Shown here: piece after piece, positions 7,806 to 14,712 of the stretch
Layout of the letters: each line of letters opens with the position of its first letter
How positions within the stretch are numbered: position 1 is the first letter of the stretch
Assembly: GCA_031277685.1 (NCBI GenBank)
Contig: JAITLV010000055.1
Span: 1-39,306, forward strand
DNA: 39,306 bases
Direction of reading: 5' to 3'
Source of the DNA: Sphingobacterium sp.
GTDB lineage: Bacteria > Bacteroidota > Bacteroidia > Sphingobacteriales > Sphingobacteriaceae
Made by a program: the position numbers and the translations under genes
The notes under the pieces: generated by a model
What the model was told of the DNA's origin: nothing
The model's input: the letters and a program-made list of their open reading frames with translations, nothing else
Database searches by the model: none

Positions 7806-8243
7806 ATGAAAGCATTAGTAAAAACATTCGCAGCAGCAGCCTTAATCGCAGTATCAACATTTGCAATGGCAACTGAAGGCCCAGGTTCAAAATCAGCAAA
7901 AGCAAACATTAACCTTTCCACAGCAGACTTGGCACTCAATCATTATGTGGCAGTCACTACTGAGGGAGAATCAGCAGGGGTGGAGCAATTATTTGCTGAA
8001 GATTTCAGCCAGAAGGCTCATGCAACTACCAATAAGCGTGATGAGCTGGTCAAATTCTTTAAAAAGCAAAAAGGAGAGAAATTGAACTGTACAGTAAGCA
8101 ATGACATCATAGAGGAATCTGCTGACTATATCGTGGCTAAAGTAACCTTAAAATTTGAAAACTTTACCAAAACTGATCTTGTGACGTTGGTTCGTGAGGG
8201 TAATGATTGGAAAGTGTCTAAGTCGATCAATTCGTATAAATAG
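7806..8243 (+). CDS. secreted NTF2/lumazine-binding-like protein, paralog C
   Basis: A 145-residue protein, the most diverged of the three intact copies. The signal peptide and C-terminal half are conserved, but the central helix segment (KAHATTNKRDELVKFF around 73-90) is three residues shorter and clearly different from A and B. Variation concentrated in one surface segment while the rest is nearly fixed suggests different binding partners, though that is inference. It ends the series of blocks and is followed on the same strand by three tandem micro-peptide genes. Confidence 0.75.
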   Translation: MKALVKTFAAAALIAVSTFAMATEGPGSKSAKANINLSTADLALNHYVAVTTEGESAGVEQLFAEDFSQKAHATTNKRDELVKFFKKQKGEKLNCTVSNDIIEESADYIVAKVTLKFENFTKTDLVTLVREGNDWKVSKSINSYK

Positions 8244-8250
8244 CATCAAA

Positions 8251-8336
8251 TAATTAGTAGTCTGCCACAGCATTCGGAGGCAGACCATTAGTGAATCATA
8301 TGTTTATTTAAGGCCACATCGTGAGATGTGGCTTTT
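8251..8336 (+). terminator. double terminator of NTF2-like paralog C
   Basis: The first hairpin has arms ending in GTCTGCC / GGCAGAC (imperfect outer pairs). The second, GCCACATC-GTGA-GATGTGGC followed by TTTTT at 8313-8336, is a textbook intrinsic terminator. It should insulate the downstream peptide genes, which need their own promoter. Confidence 0.75.
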
Positions 8337-8431
8337 TCTGTTTTAAACCATGCCATGTTCCGACTTTTCGGTTGTTGCATCTTACCGATAACTTAGGCAT
8401 ATTTTGTCCTGATTAATTGTTTGATGAATGT

Positions 8432-8439
8432 TATGTTTG
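8432..8439 (+). promoter_or_regulatory. candidate -7 element for the micro-peptide operon
   Basis: TATGTTTG matches the Bacteroidota TAnnTTTG -7 consensus and lies about 40 bp before the first peptide start. No well-placed -33 TTG was found, so this is tentative. Confidence 0.4.
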
Positions 8440-8479
8440 TGTAGAGTTTAAAACAACAATATTTCAAATCTTTAATTTT

Positions 8480-8635
8480 ATGTGGAACTTACTACTATAC
8501 TTATTATTCGGCATTGGTCAACCAGCCAATACACAAACGACAGTAGAGAACTCTACTGTTCAAATTTCTTCTATGGATAATCCTGATGATGGAGATGGCG
8601 GTGATAAAGGAAACGTTAGACCTCCAAATCCGTAA
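8480..8635 (+). CDS. micro-peptide 1 of a tandem paralogous trio
   Basis: A 51-residue peptide. The start at MWNLL rather than an earlier in-frame ATG is chosen because the next two genes begin with the same MW(N/S)(L/I) pattern. Residues 1-13 form a short hydrophobic stretch (MWNLLLYLLFGIG) with no preceding positive charge. A polar middle follows, then an acidic, glycine-rich segment (DDGDGGDKG) and a proline-rich end (RPPNP). There are no cysteines. It could be a small membrane or exported signalling peptide, a toxin-like peptide, or the leader of a modified product. I do not recognise the family. Confidence 0.65.
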   Translation: MWNLLLYLLFGIGQPANTQTTVENSTVQISSMDNPDDGDGGDKGNVRPPNP

Positions 8636-8658
8636 AAATTAACAATAAAACAATTAAT

Positions 8659-8805
8659 ATGTGGAGCATAATCTTATACTTTTTATTCGGTATTGGTCAA
8701 CCTATCGATACTGAACATTCAGAAATTCAAACAATTCAAGCTGCGAGCTATGGAGATGGCGGAGAAACTAGCACCTCAATTCCACCTCGTCCAACAAAAC
8801 CATAA
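8659..8805 (+). CDS. micro-peptide 2 of a tandem paralogous trio
   Basis: A 48-residue peptide starting MWSIILYFLFGIGQP, nearly matching the start of micro-peptide 1, then YGDGGE and IPPRPTKP at the C-terminus. The gene starts 23 bp after the first one and ends 5 bp before the third, so the trio is an operon. The N- and C-terminal motifs are shared while the middle is free to vary, which argues for real coding function. It is too short for standard gene callers, and a longer frame (8693-8884) overlaps it out of phase. Confidence 0.65.
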   Translation: MWSIILYFLFGIGQPIDTEHSEIQTIQAASYGDGGETSTSIPPRPTKP

Positions 8806-8810
8806 AAGAT

Positions 8811-8969
8811 ATGTGGAGTTTAATTTTGTATATTTTGTTTGGGCTTGGAAACTCTTCTCAATCTCAAACCCCTTTAAGTCATGAGGATGAATCTCAAATG
8901 ATTAAGCCATACGGTGCATCAGACGGGGGAGGAGGTGATGTCGTGAATCCCAGACCTCCAAAGATCTAA
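8811..8969 (+). CDS. micro-peptide 3 of a tandem paralogous trio
   Basis: A 52-residue peptide, MWSLILYILFGLGN, with a variable acidic middle, then SDGGGGD and PRPPKI. It aligns with the other two at both ends. A pair of hairpins follows immediately and closes the operon. The conserved core would be a 13-residue hydrophobic head and a C-terminal DGG...RPP tail. Localisation is uncertain because the hydrophobic stretch is short for a Sec signal and lacks a basic N-region. Confidence 0.65.
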   Translation: MWSLILYILFGLGNSSQSQTPLSHEDESQMIKPYGASDGGGGDVVNPRPPKI

Positions 8970-8970
8970 T

Positions 8971-9014
8971 AATACAACAAATGTTGTATTTGGGCCATAT
9001 TGAAAAATATGGTC
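8971..9014. terminator. two hairpins closing the peptide operon
   Basis: AATACAAC/GTTGTATT (8971-8990) is followed by GCCATATT/AATATGGT (8994-9013) with a following T-rich run. They sit between the convergent peptide operon and the AbiEii-like gene, so both may use them. Confidence 0.6.
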
Positions 9015-9045
9015 TTATCTTAATTTTAAATTTAAGACTGCCCCC

Positions 9046-10029
9046 TTAGAGAATTTCAGTTTTCCATTCCACTTTGCGTATTCGTTCTTTGATGAGTAAT
9101 AGGATCTTCAAAACTTGGGCGGACATAGGAAGCTTATCATAGACCAGCATACTGAAATCATCATTATAAACTTGCTCAAAATGCCCTAGCCAGTTTTCCT
9201 CTAAGTTGCTAAAGAATAAACTTTCTATGGGGTGATATCTGAGCCATTGGTTGTTATTTCTTAGACTTTTTGCATCTCGGTTGGCGACACTAAGTATCAT
9301 CTCAAAAAAACGATCTGATCTAAGGAAATCTTGAAATTCCTTGTACCGTAGTAATTGGTGGAGATCATACATATGCTTAACCTTCTTTTTCAAATCCGGT
9401 ATGGGCATTTCGGAATACGAAAACCGAACTAGGCTCATGATCTTTTCACAAAAAGTTCGATAATGGTCTAGCACTTTTACTTCAAAGGGAAGTAATGAGA
9501 ACCTTTCTATTAAAGCATGTTGATTTGTCTGTCTCAATGCTTCCCCAATAAAGGAATTAAGGAGCAATTTGCTACGGGGCCTATCTGAACCTAGCCAACT
9601 GTAGTCAATCGTTACAAGATTTTTTTCAGCGCAGTAGCTTTCGATAGTTGTGTAATAATAACTATGTGCTGTCTTACGGTTCATTCCTCTTTTTCTCGTG
9701 AGACCTTCAATATTAATTTCGGATAGTTCTTTGGTAATGATACTACTGATCTGTCTTAATTTCGATTTTAGTCTACTGTCTGTTTCGCCATCGTTTCTTG
9801 AGATAACAAGATCAATGTCATCTGGTATACGTTTTATCAATTTAAAGCACTTTGATAATGCTACACCACCTTTAAGTATAATATCTTCACTTATCGGATC
9901 TTGGATGAGTAAAAATAGGGTATAGGTTTGCCAATAGTCTTTTTCAACTAGGATGAGCGGAAGGCCAAGGAGATCTGAGGTAGATTGTAGTATTTCCTGA
10001 AATAGGTTTTTGTCCTTATGAAGGTTCAT
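9046..10029 (-). CDS. AbiEii/AbiGii-type nucleotidyltransferase (toxin-like)
   Basis: A 327-residue protein with the nucleotidyltransferase signature of the AbiEii toxin family: LVEKDYWQT near 27-35, KGGVALSK at 53-60, and DDIDLVIS at 70-77, which supplies the metal-binding aspartates. Such proteins are toxins of type IV-like abortive-infection modules that transfer nucleotides to RNA, normally paired with an AbiEi-type antitoxin encoded just upstream. No such antitoxin is present here: the 286 bp upstream are noncoding and then a divergent gene begins. It may therefore be an orphan, or use a distant or unusual partner. Confidence 0.85.
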   Translation of the reverse strand: MNLHKDKNLFQEILQSTSDLLGLPLILVEKDYWQTYTLFLLIQDPISEDIILKGGVALSKCFKLIKRIPDDIDLVISRNDGETDSRLKSKLRQISSIITKELSEINIEGLTRKRGMNRKTAHSYYYTTIESYCAEKNLVTIDYSWLGSDRPRSKLLLNSFIGEALRQTNQHALIERFSLLPFEVKVLDHYRTFCEKIMSLVRFSYSEMPIPDLKKKVKHMYDLHQLLRYKEFQDFLRSDRFFEMILSVANRDAKSLRNNNQWLRYHPIESLFFSNLEENWLGHFEQVYNDDFSMLVYDKLPMSAQVLKILLLIKERIRKVEWKTEIL

Positions 10030-10315
10030 ATTGTTTTTAATTTAAACAATTTTAAAATCGTAAATATCTAGTAATTAAATGAGTTTTATTTCTTGAAACA
10101 AAATTTTTCGCTATCTTTTTGGTTAATTATTTGTTTTTTGTATATTGGTGTTCGAAAAGCTATTATTTTCCTTCTAAAGGACAATTATCGAAACTATTGG
10201 TGCATCAATGAAAATTGGGGATGGGGAACTATTAATCTTAATTTCAAAAAATGCATGCTATATCTGAATTGATTATGTGCTATGATTCATTGTGGTATGC
10301 CTATGTTATTTAATT

Positions 10316-10996
10316 ATGAAAAGTGATTTAAAAGCAATTGACGATGCATTTATTGTGCATTATAGAAAACTTCTTGAAATACAGAAAAATGTATTTCGAG
10401 AGTGCAAAGGGTATAAATTTGATTTAGACAGTCATGAGATTACACAAGCAGTCCATGATAGAATGTCCGCATTTTGGGATTTTCACGTTTATAATGCAAA
10501 ACAAATATTGGATCGCAGAATCAATACTGGGGGAGCTGATTTCTTTACTGAAACATGTCTATTATTTCTAAAAGCATATTTCGAGCAGAAATATAATGTT
10601 ATTGTGACCTCTGAGAAGAGTCTTTTAAAAAAAGGTAATTCTATGCGTCCAGATATCTCTATATGGACAGAAGGTTATGGAGAAGTTTTGGCTGTTATTG
10701 AGTTAAAAGTAAATGACGGGTGGAAAGGAAAGAACATTATGGCCCACCTTAAAGATCGAGAAGATAAAATTAAAGCATTATATCCTAATTCGTTCTTTGG
10801 GGTAATAGCCTTTTGGAATTTTTTTGATACTAATGATCTAAATATTGATTGGAGGACTAAGTATGTAGGCCTTTATAGGTATGATCGATATGATAGACAT
10901 GAGAAAACCAATGGTTATGTTGAAGATATCATGAAAAATATTGAACTTGTTTTACCCCAAAATCTTGCCAAATTGAAAGAAGTGTGTGCTGTTTAA
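10316..10996 (+). CDS. PD-(D/E)XK nuclease-like protein
   Basis: A 226-residue cytoplasmic protein. The start at MKSDLKAID is preferred over an ATG eight codons upstream because the upstream residues (VCLCYLI) look noncoding. The pattern Glu79 ... Asp113 (RPDISIW) ... Glu129-x-Lys131 (VIELKVN) matches the PD-(D/E)XK nuclease core, spaced as in small restriction-like or defence nucleases. It is followed 36 bp later by a 70-aa gene and a strong terminator, giving a two-gene operon. It stands divergent from the AbiEii-like gene. A DNA- or RNA-cleaving role is inferred from the motif only. Confidence 0.65.
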   Translation: MKSDLKAIDDAFIVHYRKLLEIQKNVFRECKGYKFDLDSHEITQAVHDRMSAFWDFHVYNAKQILDRRINTGGADFFTETCLLFLKAYFEQKYNVIVTSEKSLLKKGNSMRPDISIWTEGYGEVLAVIELKVNDGWKGKNIMAHLKDREDKIKALYPNSFFGVIAFWNFFDTNDLNIDWRTKYVGLYRYDRYDRHEKTNGYVEDIMKNIELVLPQNLAKLKEVCAV

Positions 10997-11032
10997 ATTG
11001 TTTATTACTGTTTAATTTAAAATAATAATATT

Positions 11033-11245
11033 ATGACTAATGTTTCTAAAGTAAGGTGTACAATTCTTGATATACCGGAAAATGTTTTTTTACAGCTTAC
11101 TCAAAAATTGGCTGATCACGAAAAGACTGATCTAATTGAAGTTGATTCGCCGAATCATAAAATTGTTGTAGATGTAACAACTGAGACCCCTCTGACAACA
11201 GAGATTTCATTTGATGAGTTTGCAAAGATTCTCGAGAGTCTATAA
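11033..11245 (+). CDS. 70-aa partner of the nuclease-like protein
   Basis: A small acidic protein (70 residues) beginning MTNVSKVRCTILDIPENV, with predicted strand-helix-strand-strand-helix order and an acidic C-terminal helix (FDEFAKILESL). It is encoded 36 bp downstream of the PD-(D/E)XK-like gene and before the shared terminator, so co-expression is likely. An acidic partner of a nuclease could be an inhibitor or antitoxin, but no family is recognised. Confidence 0.6.
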   Translation: MTNVSKVRCTILDIPENVFLQLTQKLADHEKTDLIEVDSPNHKIVVDVTTETPLTTEISFDEFAKILESL

Positions 11246-11250
11246 ACATA

Positions 11251-11283
11251 AAAAAAGGGTGACATAGCATCACCCTTTTTTTA
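11251..11283 (+). terminator. intrinsic terminator
   Basis: AAAAAAGGGTGA and TCACCCTTTTTT surround an 8-nt loop just after the 70-aa gene. The long T tract makes this one of the clearest terminators in the window. Confidence 0.9.
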
Positions 11284-11321
11284 TGATATCCCTTACACTG
11301 AGAAATTTAAAGCGGCTAAAT

Positions 11322-11440
11322 TTAATCACAATTTATCGTTGGTTGTGAAAATAAACTTTTTAGCATCGAAGGGTCTAATGACACGTTAAATTTAGAATTG
11401 TACTACTTAGATTTTGTGGCATATAATATTAAACAGCCCT
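11322..11440 (-). pseudogene. decayed 3' end of the HELIH peptidase gene, unit 1
   Basis: Read on the minus strand, this region gives LYATKSK, a stop, then YNSKFNVSLDPS and LKSLFSQPTINC. It matches the C-terminus of the intact peptidase at 15228 (LYATKSKYYKSEIFESMEPSVLKSLFSQPTINCN) but contains in-frame stops and has lost all upstream sequence. It lies just beyond lipoprotein paralog 1 and is the last, most decayed unit of the array. Confidence 0.85.
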
Positions 11441-11459
11441 AGAAGGTCATATTAAAAAG

Positions 11460-11489
11460 ATACCCACCAAGGATTAAATTGATGGGTAT
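11460..11489 (-). terminator. terminator after lipoprotein paralog 1
   Basis: ATACCCACC and GATGGGTAT pair with one mismatch. The same hairpin with the same loop occurs at 12188-12216, showing that the unit end was duplicated with the gene. Confidence 0.7.
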
Positions 11490-11536
11490 TTTTTTTGATA
11501 AATTAGTTCCACAGAGCCTTTCAATTGTCTTAGATA

Positions 11537-12037
11537 TTATTTTAATACTACTGAACGAACAACATAAGGAAGATAAGTAGAATAATCAAATGATCTGGCA
11601 AGAGAACCTTTGACAGTTTTACGTATCTCTTTATCGAACTTTTTGAATTGTTCAACTGTCAAATCATTTTTTTTGTTCACATCATATGCTAGACCCATAA
11701 GTTTTTCATTAGTATCAAAATAGAACCTAACTGTAATGAGTTTGTTAGCTCCAATAGTCTCATTTTTTATCTTGGTCAATTCGGGGATATTCAATTTCAA
11801 TTCAGATCTTGGTATAACATCTTTACCAGGATTTTTTAAAGCCAAATTCCTAGTTATGCTGAAAATCTCGTCTGTATTAATCAAAATTAAAGTACTTTCG
11901 TCATCGACACTTACTGAATAATTTATAGTTCCGACCCTGAGATTACCATTGGAAAGTTTTGCTTGTTGTGCTTTAATCGAACAAGAGGTAATACTTACTA
12001 CCATAGATACCAATAATAGTTTTGTGATATTTTTCAT
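11537..12037 (-). CDS. array lipoprotein, paralog 1
   Basis: A ~166-residue lipoprotein (lipobox SITSC). The start is set at MKNITK because all four paralogs begin with MK followed by the hydrophobic segment; an ATG three codons earlier is possible. Shared motifs are NGNLRVGTINYSV near the mature N-terminus, IPRSELKLNIPELTKIKNE in the middle, RFYFDTNEKLMGL, and a nearly invariant end from FKKFDKEIRKTVKGSLARSF to LPYVVRSVVLK. It lies immediately downstream of a decayed peptidase end. I do not recognise the family. By position it could be an inhibitor, receptor or substrate partner of the HELIH peptidase. Confidence 0.8.
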   Translation of the reverse strand: MKNITKLLLVSMVVSITSCSIKAQQAKLSNGNLRVGTINYSVSVDDESTLILINTDEIFSITRNLALKNPGKDVIPRSELKLNIPELTKIKNETIGANKLITVRFYFDTNEKLMGLAYDVNKKNDLTVEQFKKFDKEIRKTVKGSLARSFDYSTYLPYVVRSVVLK

Positions 12038-12048
12038 AATACGCATTT

Positions 12049-12170
12049 TTAATTACAATTTATAGTTGGTTGTGAAAATAAACTTTTAAACACCGAAGGT
12101 TATAATGACTCGTCAATTTTAAAATTGTACTACTTAGTTTTTGTGATTTTTAATATTAAACAGCTCTTAA
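12049..12170 (-). pseudogene. decayed 3' end of the HELIH peptidase gene, unit 2
   Basis: Minus-strand translation shows PSVFKSLFSQPTINCN ending in a stop, preceded by degraded ITKTK-stop-YNFKIDESL. This aligns with the C-terminus of the intact peptidase. Its stop codon lies just before lipoprotein paralog 1, the same arrangement as the intact pair at 15228/15225. Confidence 0.85.
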
Positions 12171-12187
12171 AGGTCATATTAAAAAGA

Positions 12188-12216
12188 TACCCACCAAGGA
12201 TTAAATTGATGGGTAT
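12188..12216 (-). terminator. terminator after lipoprotein paralog 2
   Basis: Same ATACCCACC...GATGGGTAT hairpin as at 11460-11489, with A/T runs on both sides so that either strand gets a U tract. Confidence 0.7.
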
Positions 12217-12251
12217 TTTTTTAGATAAATTAGCTGTACATAACCTGTCAA

Positions 12252-12761
12252 TTATTCCATAGGTTTTAATACTACTGGACGAATAACCCAAGGGAGGTAA
12301 GTTGAATAGTCAAATGATCTAGCAAGCGAACCTTTAACCGTTTTACGTATTTCCTGATCGAATTTTTTGAATTGTTCATTAGTTATACTATCTTTTTTAT
12401 TTAACTCATACCCGAGTCCCAAAAGTTTTTCATCCGCATTAAAATAGAATCTTAAGATTACTGAGGTATTACTTCCTAATACCTCATTTTTAATCTTTTT
12501 CAAGTCCGATACATTCAGTTTAAGCTCACTCTTCGGTATAAAATCCTTGCGAGGATTTTCTACCGCTAAATTTCTTTTTAAACGAGAAATGTCCTTTCTA
12601 TCAACCAAAATAAGTGACTTATTTTGGGGATTTCTGACCGAGTAGGTAATATTACCAACATTTACGTTACCATTTATTAGGAGTTTCGCGTTTTGTGCTT
12701 TACAAGAACTAATCAAGCTCAGTGCAATAAACACGCAGAGAAAGTTTGCAATATATTTCAT
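12252..12761 (-). CDS. array lipoprotein, paralog 2
   Basis: A 169-residue lipoprotein (lipobox LISSC) and the second of four paralogs. The C-terminal half is strongly conserved (from FKKFDQEIRKTVKGSLARSF through LPWVIRPVVLK), whereas the region around residues 45-75 is diverged. It starts 12 bp downstream of the stop of the truncated peptidase copy, so the two are probably translated from one transcript. Function unknown. Confidence 0.8.
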   Translation of the reverse strand: MKYIANFLCVFIALSLISSCKAQNAKLLINGNVNVGNITYSVRNPQNKSLILVDRKDISRLKRNLAVENPRKDFIPKSELKLNVSDLKKIKNEVLGSNTSVILRFYFNADEKLLGLGYELNKKDSITNEQFKKFDQEIRKTVKGSLARSFDYSTYLPWVIRPVVLKPME

Positions 12762-12773
12762 GATTTTTATTAT

Positions 12774-13340
12774 TTAATTACAATTTATGGTTGGTTGTGA
12801 AAATAAACTTTTTAGCACGGATGGTTCCATGGATTCAAATATTTCTGATTTATAATACTTGGATTTCGTGGCATACAATTTCAAAAACCGAAGATAACCA
12901 TCTTTAAATGCAGCTGTATTGAGAATGTTCATATCTTTGAATTTACCGCCATCAGTAAGAAATATCGTTGTTAGCCATAATCTATAATCTTCATCCACTT
13001 TATCAAATTCATCTTCAGAAAACAATGTTTCATCCAGTTGGTTTAAAAATCCATCACCGAATCCATAGACAATATCTGTCATCAATTGTGTTTCAAACTC
13101 GATATTGGCGAATCCTTTCTCATTTCCCGCCATTTGATTGAATCCGGGGTATGACCCACTGATGTCTTGATAATAGTGAATCAATTCGTGAAAAAGAATT
13201 TCCTTTGACACATAGGGGCTAATAAAACCAACGATATTATTTTTATATGTACCACTACTCCCTTCCATTGTCGTCTTTAGGCAGATCTGTAGAGGGGTAT
13301 TGCCTTGTAGTGTAGCTAGAGCACTGAAAAAGGTAGCCAT
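12774..13340 (-). CDS. N-terminally truncated HELIH peptidase domain
   Basis: A 188-residue open frame that equals residues 286-474 of the intact protein at 15228. It keeps LFHELIHYYQDISG (putative zinc site HELIH plus a downstream Glu in NIEFETQ) and the C-terminal LKSLFSQPTINCN, but has no signal peptide, N-terminal domain or hinge. The same junction sequence precedes the sibling pseudogene at 13997-14557, so truncation predates the duplication. An internal Met coincides with the break, so a cytoplasmic product is possible. It may be an expressed module, a donor for recombination, or a relic. Confidence 0.65.
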   Translation of the reverse strand: MATFFSALATLQGNTPLQICLKTTMEGSSGTYKNNIVGFISPYVSKEILFHELIHYYQDISGSYPGFNQMAGNEKGFANIEFETQLMTDIVYGFGDGFLNQLDETLFSEDEFDKVDEDYRLWLTTIFLTDGGKFKDMNILNTAAFKDGYLRFLKLYATKSKYYKSEIFESMEPSVLKSLFSQPTINCN

Positions 13341-13421
13341 AAAGCAGGGGCAGAGATCTTATCATATGTATGTATTCTCTTTTTCCAGATCAATAAAGCT
13401 GTAATGAACTTTTTAATTAAA

Positions 13422-13461
13422 ATATAGCCCCAAGCCAGAGTTATTTTGGTGAGGGCTATAT
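13422..13461 (-). terminator. terminator after lipoprotein paralog 3
   Basis: ATATAGCCC pairs with GGGCTATAT around a long loop. An almost identical hairpin occurs exactly 1,213 bp away at 14635-14674. Confidence 0.7.
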
Positions 13462-13490
13462 CTTTTAGCTGTAGCCATTTGTTCAATTGA

Positions 13491-13985
13491 TTATTTTAAT
13501 ATTACTGAACGAACAACATAAGGCAAATAAGTCGAATAATCAAATGATCTAGCAAGAGAACCTTTGACAGTTTTACGTATTTCTTGATCGAATTTTTTGA
13601 ATTGTTTGATGGTAACATTGTATTCCTTTCTCAAATCATATTCTAAACCCATAAGCTTTTCATCGCTATAATAATAAAATCTGACAGTAATAGCAGTATT
13701 GTCTCCAAGAATCTCGTTTTTTAATTTAGTCAATTCAGGTATGTTTAGCTTGAGCTCCGATTTTGGTATGATATCTTTTTTTGGATTCTTCTTGGAAATG
13801 TCCCAGGTCTGATCTAAAATGTCTTTCGAAGAAATTAGAATTATTGAGCTTTTTTCTTTGCTTATAACTGAGTAATTTACTGTTCCGATATTAACATTAC
13901 CGTTTAATAGCTTTTGGTCTTGCGCCTTTATTGAACAAGAAGTAATTGTTAGGAACAAAAACAATAGTTTTACAATTTTTTTCAT
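13491..13985 (-). CDS. array lipoprotein, paralog 3
   Basis: A 164-residue lipoprotein (lipobox TITSC). It has NGNVNIGTVNYSV, IPKSELKLNIPELTKLKNE, RFYYYSDEKLMGLEYDL and the shared C-terminal block. It is closest to paralogs 1 and 4. It lies 11 bp downstream of the frameshifted peptidase copy and ends before a terminator hairpin. Role unknown; it is retained intact while its adjoining peptidase copy is broken, implying that the lipoprotein is under selection by itself. Confidence 0.8.
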   Translation of the reverse strand: MKKIVKLLFLFLTITSCSIKAQDQKLLNGNVNIGTVNYSVISKEKSSIILISSKDILDQTWDISKKNPKKDIIPKSELKLNIPELTKLKNEILGDNTAITVRFYYYSDEKLMGLEYDLRKEYNVTIKQFKKFDQEIRKTVKGSLARSFDYSTYLPYVVRSVILK

Positions 13986-13996
13986 ATAAGTCTTTT

Positions 13997-14557
13997 TTAA
14001 TTACAATTTATGGTGGGTTGCGAAAATAAACTTTTTAGCACTGATGGTTCCATGGATTCAAATATTTCTGATTTATAATACTTGGATTTCGTGGCATACA
14101 ATTTCAAGAACCGAAGATAGCCATCCTTAAATGCCGGTTGATTAAGGATACTCATGTCTTTTAATTTACCTCCTTCAGCAAGAAAAGTGTTTTCTAACCA
14201 TTCCCTGTAGTCTGTCTGGATTTTCGTGAACTCATCCTTAGTAAACAAATCTTTATCCAGTTGGTTTAAAAACCCATCACCGGATCCGTAGACAATGTCA
14301 GTCATCAATTCAGTCTCGAATTCTATACTGGCAAACCTCTGCCATTTGAGCGAATCCAAGGTTACAATCCACTGATGTCTTGATAATAGTGGATTAGTTC
14401 ATGAAAAAGCACCTCTTTAGAAACATAAGTTGCAATAAAATCTATGGTAGTATTTTGATAGGTTCCGTTTGCGCCTGTACTAGTTGTTTTAAGACAAATC
14501 TTTAACGGGTCCTTCCCTGTATGTAGCAAGAGGGTGCCGAAGAAAGTTTCTATAAAG
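13997..14557 (-). pseudogene. frameshifted, truncated HELIH peptidase copy
   Basis: The first part, in one frame, reads ICLKTTSTGANGTYQN through VLFHELIHYYQDISG and then hits a stop. The remainder continues in another frame as FASIEFETELMTDIVYGSGD to the usual SLFSQPTINCN end. Compared with the intact gene, the segment YPGFNQMAGNDKG is damaged by small deletions. A 120-codon frame from 13997 to 14359 is therefore only a fragment. N-terminal truncation is the same as in the copy at 12774. Confidence 0.85.
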
Positions 14558-14634
14558 TAGGGGCAGAGATCTTATCATATGTATGTATTCTCTTTTTTCA
14601 GATCAATAAAGTTGTAATGAACTTTTTAATTAAA

Positions 14635-14674
14635 ATATAGCCCCCAGCCAGAGTTATTTTGGTGGGGGCTATAT
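14635..14674 (-). terminator. terminator after lipoprotein paralog 4
   Basis: ATATAGCCCCCA pairs with TGGGGGCTATAT, 12 bp perfect, with flanking T-rich runs. It is the duplicated partner of 13422-13461. Confidence 0.75.
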
Positions 14675-14712
14675 CTTTTTAGCTATTGAGATGATACCAT
14701 TTGTTCAATAGA

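Larger units (their letters stand above)
13344..14674. repeat. 1,213 bp tandem duplication within the array
   Basis: Two independent landmarks recur at the same offset of 1,213 bp: the junction GGGGCAGAGATC (13347 and 14560) and the ATATAGCCC terminator (13422 and 14635). Each unit holds junction, truncated peptidase, lipoprotein gene and terminator. The coordinates span the two junction-to-terminator segments and the unit between them; the exact outer edges of the second copy were not resolved. Confidence 0.75.

Noticed and set aside
8693..8884. 63-codon open frame overlapping the micro-peptides
   Set aside because: It runs out of phase across micro-peptides 2 and 3, whose shared motifs show the true frame.
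13997..14359. 120-codon frame taken as a separate gene
   Set aside because: It is the 3' part of a frameshifted peptidase copy; the HELIH part lies in another frame upstream.
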